A stretch of DNA of 64,000 nucleotides, from assembly GCF_000718775.1 (NCBI RefSeq), contig NZ_JOCB01000018.1:27137-91136 (forward strand). Direction: 5' to 3'. The notes beneath the pieces are model-generated. The model searched no databases. It was not told where the DNA came from and saw nothing but the letters and a program-made list of their open reading frames with translations. Shown here piece after piece: positions 61,512-64,000 of the stretch; within the stretch, counting starts at the first letter, position 1, and each line of letters begins with the position of its first letter. The position numbers and the translations under genes were made by a program. Origin of the DNA: Streptomyces sp. NRRL S-31 (lineage in GTDB: Bacteria > Actinomycetota > Actinomycetes > Streptomycetales > Streptomycetaceae).

Positions 61512-63901
61512 CCGCCAACGTGGCCGTAGAGACCACCCCCGAAGTCCCCCTCTGGAACGACCCGACCCAGGACGTCGGCACCCGCGTCTCCGCGCTGATC
61601 GACGCGATGACCCTGGAGGAGAAGACCGCCCAGCTGTACGGCGTGTGGGTCGGCGCGTCCGACGAAGGCGGCGAAGTCGCCCCGCACCAGCACGACATGG
61701 AGGAGGCCGTCGACCTCGACGCCCTGCTGCCGGCCGGCCTGGGCCAGCTGACCCGCCCCTTCGGCACGGCACCCGTCGACCCCGCGCTCGGCGCGCTCTC
61801 CCTGCTGCGCACCCAGACCCGGATCGCCGCCGCGAACCGCTTCGGCATCCCCGCCCTGGCCCACGAGGAGTGCCTGGCCGGGTTCGCCACCTGGGGCGCC
61901 ACCGCCTACCCCGTCCCGCTGTCCTGGGGCGCCACCTTCGACCCCGGCCTGATCCACCGGATGGCCGCCGCCATCGGCCGCGACCTGCGCTCCGTCGGCG
62001 TCCACCAGGGGCTCGCGCCCGTGCTGGACGTGGTACGGGACGCTCGCTGGGGCCGCGTCGAGGAGACCATCGGGGAGGACCCCTACCTCGTCGGGAGCAT
62101 CGGCACCGCCTATGTGCGGGGGCTGGAGTCCGCCGGAGTGGTCGCCACCCTGAAGCACTTCGCCGGCTACTCCGCCTCCCGCGCCGGCCGCAACCTCGCA
62201 CCGGTCGGCATGGGCCCGCGCGAACGGGCGGACGTCGTGCTGCCCCCGTTCGAGATGGCCGTGCACGAGGGCGGAGCCGACTCCGTGATGCACGCCTACA
62301 CCGACACCGACGGAGTGCCCTCGGCGGCCGACGAGGACCTCCTCACCGGGCTGCTGCGCGACACCTGGGCATTCGCCGGCACGGTCGTCGCCGACTACTT
62401 CGGCATCGCCTTCCTCAGGACCCTGCACGGTGTCGCCGGCGACTGGGCGGAGGCCGCCGGCACCGCCCTGCGCGCGGGCGTCGACGTCGAACTGCCCACC
62501 GTCAAGACGTTCGGCGCACCCCTCGCCGAAGCCGTCGCCGCGGGCCGGGTGCCGGAGGCGCTGATCGACCGCGCCCTGCGCCGGGTGCTCACCCAGAAGA
62601 CCCGGCTCGGCCTGCTCGACGCCGGCTGGAACCCGGTCCCGGCCGCGCTGGCCGGAGCGGACCTCGACGACCCCGACGCCCTGCGCGGCACCGTCGACCT
62701 GGACACCGCCGGGAACCGGGAACTGGCCCGCACCGTGGCGGAGGAGGCCGTCGTCCTGCTGTCCAACGACGGCACCCTGCCGCTGGTCCGGCCCCGCCGC
62801 ATCGCCCTGGTCGGCCCCAACGCGACCGCCCCCACCGCCGTGCTGGGCTGCTACTCCTTCCCCCAGCACGTCGGCGTGCACCACCCGCGGACCCCGCCCG
62901 GCATCGACCTGCCCACCCTGGAGGACGCCCTCCGGCGGGAGTTCCCCGACGCGGAGGTCACCGTGGTCCGGGGCACCGGCGTGGACGACGGGGACGTCTC
63001 CGGCATCCCCGACGCCGTCGGCGCCGCGCGCGGGGCCGACGTCGTCGTGGCGGCCCTCGGCGACCGCGCGGGCCTCTTCGGCCGCGGGACCAGCGGCGAG
63101 GGCTGCGACGCCGAGTCCCTGGCCCTGCCCGGCGCCCAGCAGGCACTGCTCGACGCCTTGCTCGACACCGGTACGCCGGTGGTGCCGGTCCTGCTGGCCG
63201 GCCGGCCCTACGCCCTCGGCCGCGCCGCCGACGAGGCCGCCGCCATCGTGCAGTCCTTCTTCCCCGGGGAGGAGGGCACCACCGCCCTGGCCGGCGTGCT
63301 CAGCGGCCGGACCAACCCCTCCGGGCGGCTGCCCGTCAGCGTGCCCCGCGGCACCGGCGGCCAGCCCGCCACCTACCTCGGCGCCCGGCTCGCCCAGGCC
63401 GGCGACGTCTCCAGCATCGACCCCACGCCGGCCTACGCCTTCGGGCACGGCCTGTCCTACACCTCCTTCGACTGGGGCGACCTGACGGTCGACCGGCCGG
63501 AAGCCGACACCGGCGGCGAGTTCTCCCTCGCCTTCACCGTGCGCAACACGGGGGACCGGGCCGGCACCGAGGTCGTCCAGCTCTACCTGCACGACCCGGT
63601 CGCCTCCGTCGTCCAGCCGGTGCAGCGGCTGATCGGCTACGCCCGGGTCCCGCTCGCCCCCGGCGAGGCCCGCCGGCTGCGCATCACCGTGCCGGCCGAC
63701 CTGGCGTCCTTCACCGGCCGCGCCGGACACCGGGTGGTCGAACCGGGCGAACTCCGGCTGCGCCTGGCGGCGTCCAGCGCCGACGTCCGGCTGACGGCGA
63801 CGGTGACCCTGACCGGCGCCGAACGGCGACTGGACCACAACCGCCGGTTCCACGCCCGCTTCGAGCAGGAGCCGGTCCGGTCGGCGGACCCCGCAGTCTG
63901 A
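61508..63901 (+). CDS. bxlA: Beta-xylosidase / beta-glucosidase, GH3 (BxlA-like)
   Basis: 797 residues from GTG 61508 (GGGAGGAA upstream). GH3 N-terminal barrel with APVLDVVRDARWGRVEETIG and EDPYLV; the nucleophile is Asp296 in VVADYFGIAF; the C-terminal alpha/beta domain (about 410-640) and a fibronectin type III-like domain (about 660-770, FTVRNTGDRAGTEVVQLYLH) follow. No signal peptide, so it is cytoplasmic and splits imported xylo-oligosaccharides to xylose. Operon and regulator support xylosidase over glucosidase. Confidence 0.91.
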   Translation: MTANVAVETTPEVPLWNDPTQDVGTRVSALIDAMTLEEKTAQLYGVWVGASDEGGEVAPHQHDMEEAVDLDALLPAGLGQLTRPFGTAPVDPALGALSLLRTQTRIAAANRFGIPALAHEECLAGFATWGATAYPVPLSWGATFDPGLIHRMAAAIGRDLRSVGVHQGLAPVLDVVRDARWGRVEETIGEDPYLVGSIGTAYVRGLESAGVVATLKHFAGYSASRAGRNLAPVGMGPRERADVVLPPFEMAVHEGGADSVMHAYTDTDGVPSAADEDLLTGLLRDTWAFAGTVVADYFGIAFLRTLHGVAGDWAEAAGTALRAGVDVELPTVKTFGAPLAEAVAAGRVPEALIDRALRRVLTQKTRLGLLDAGWNPVPAALAGADLDDPDALRGTVDLDTAGNRELARTVAEEAVVLLSNDGTLPLVRPRRIALVGPNATAPTAVLGCYSFPQHVGVHHPRTPPGIDLPTLEDALRREFPDAEVTVVRGTGVDDGDVSGIPDAVGAARGADVVVAALGDRAGLFGRGTSGEGCDAESLALPGAQQALLDALLDTGTPVVPVLLAGRPYALGRAADEAAAIVQSFFPGEEGTTALAGVLSGRTNPSGRLPVSVPRGTGGQPATYLGARLAQAGDVSSIDPTPAYAFGHGLSYTSFDWGDLTVDRPEADTGGEFSLAFTVRNTGDRAGTEVVQLYLHDPVASVVQPVQRLIGYARVPLAPGEARRLRITVPADLASFTGRAGHRVVEPGELRLRLAASSADVRLTATVTLTGAERRLDHNRRFHARFEQEPVRSADPAV

Positions 63902-63967
63902 CCCCGGCCGCGCCGCGGCTCGCCCGGCTCGCCGACGGGGGGCGGGCCGGGCCGCGCGGCCGGGGTC
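63900..63967. terminator. Terminator after bxlA
   Basis: GACCCCGGCCGCGC (63900-63913) pairs perfectly with GCGCGGCCGGGGTC (63954-63967), overlapping the stop codon; the 40-nt loop contains further stems. Confidence 0.7.
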
Positions 63968-64000
63968 ACCGGGGGCCGGCGCGCTCCACGGTGACGGTCG
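63966..64000 (-). CDS. Possible C-terminal end of a convergent gene
   Basis: The minus strand reads TVTVERAGPR and a TGA whose complement is at 63966-63968, right at the terminator. A convergent gene ending here fits the layout, but ten codons at the window edge prove little. Confidence 0.3.
   Translation of the reverse strand, partial: TVTVERAGPR

Overview
The window is high-GC DNA (third codon positions almost all G or C, many GTG and TTG starts) and reads as a Streptomyces chromosome. The genus call rests on a hopanoid operon carrying its own dxs and ispG genes, a conservon (cvnABCD-type) cluster, a c-di-AMP riboswitch before a LysM/M23 cell-wall hydrolase, DUF3140 and DUF6126 genes, and a Tat-secreted GH11 xylanase. 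All family names come from reading motifs; no database search was run.

Layout. (1) 1-326: end of an ABC-transporter ATPase gene, closed by a strong terminator. (2) 687-13498: hopanoid superoperon on + (hpnC, hpnD, a 42-codon coupled ORF, hpnE, polyprenyl diphosphate synthase, shc, hpnG, hpnH, ispG, dxs, hpnO), running from MEP-pathway precursors through farnesyl-PP and squalene to hopene and aminobacteriohopanetriol-type lipids. It is followed by an XRE-cupin regulator with two upstream operators and a 40-residue membrane protein. (3) 14382-23701: phosphatase, GH36 alpha-galactosidase, riboswitch-controlled M23 peptidase, SGNH hydrolase, TetR and metallo-beta-lactamase-fold hydrolase, a monooxygenase-like protein and an IclR regulator. 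(4) 24283-28797: conservon (sensor-like ATPase, roadblock, DUF742, GTPase) plus a GAF protein. (5) 28995-32212: threonine degradation (tdh, kbl) and a LysR regulator. (6) 32312-34622: a YjbR-family gene, an MFS-transporter remnant and a split transketolase whose second gene is frameshifted.

(7) 34749-53294: about 18.4 kb bracketed by two identical tRNA-Pro(GGG) genes with near-identical 3' flanks. Inside are MerR/TipA and TetR regulators with recognisable operators, a quinone reductase, a SpoIIE-type phosphatase and MASE1 protein, a methyltransferase / glutamine-synthetase-like / amidohydrolase / NUDIX operon, a HAD phosphatase, a HhH DNA-repair-like protein, DUF3140, Dps, a hydrolase remnant, thiolase and acyl-CoA ligase, a TSUP permease, cobF and DUF309.

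(8) 53511-63901: a secreted esterase, then a xylan-utilisation island. It holds a secreted polysaccharide deacetylase, a Tat xylanase, an anti-sigma-type ATPase, a LacI regulator, an ABC sugar importer and an intracellular GH3 beta-xylosidase. The operator CGAAA-N-TTTCG recurs at both ends of the island, which argues for one regulon.

The most interesting signals are regulatory or structural: the paired operators and DUF6126 protein after the hopanoid genes; a Crp-like site plus c-di-AMP riboswitch in front of one hydrolase; a histidine pentapeptide tail on the conservon sensor; a 19-bp-spacer MerR-type promoter giving a probable leaderless transketolase mRNA; the twin tRNA cassettes; and two genes reduced to fused N- and C-terminal ends.
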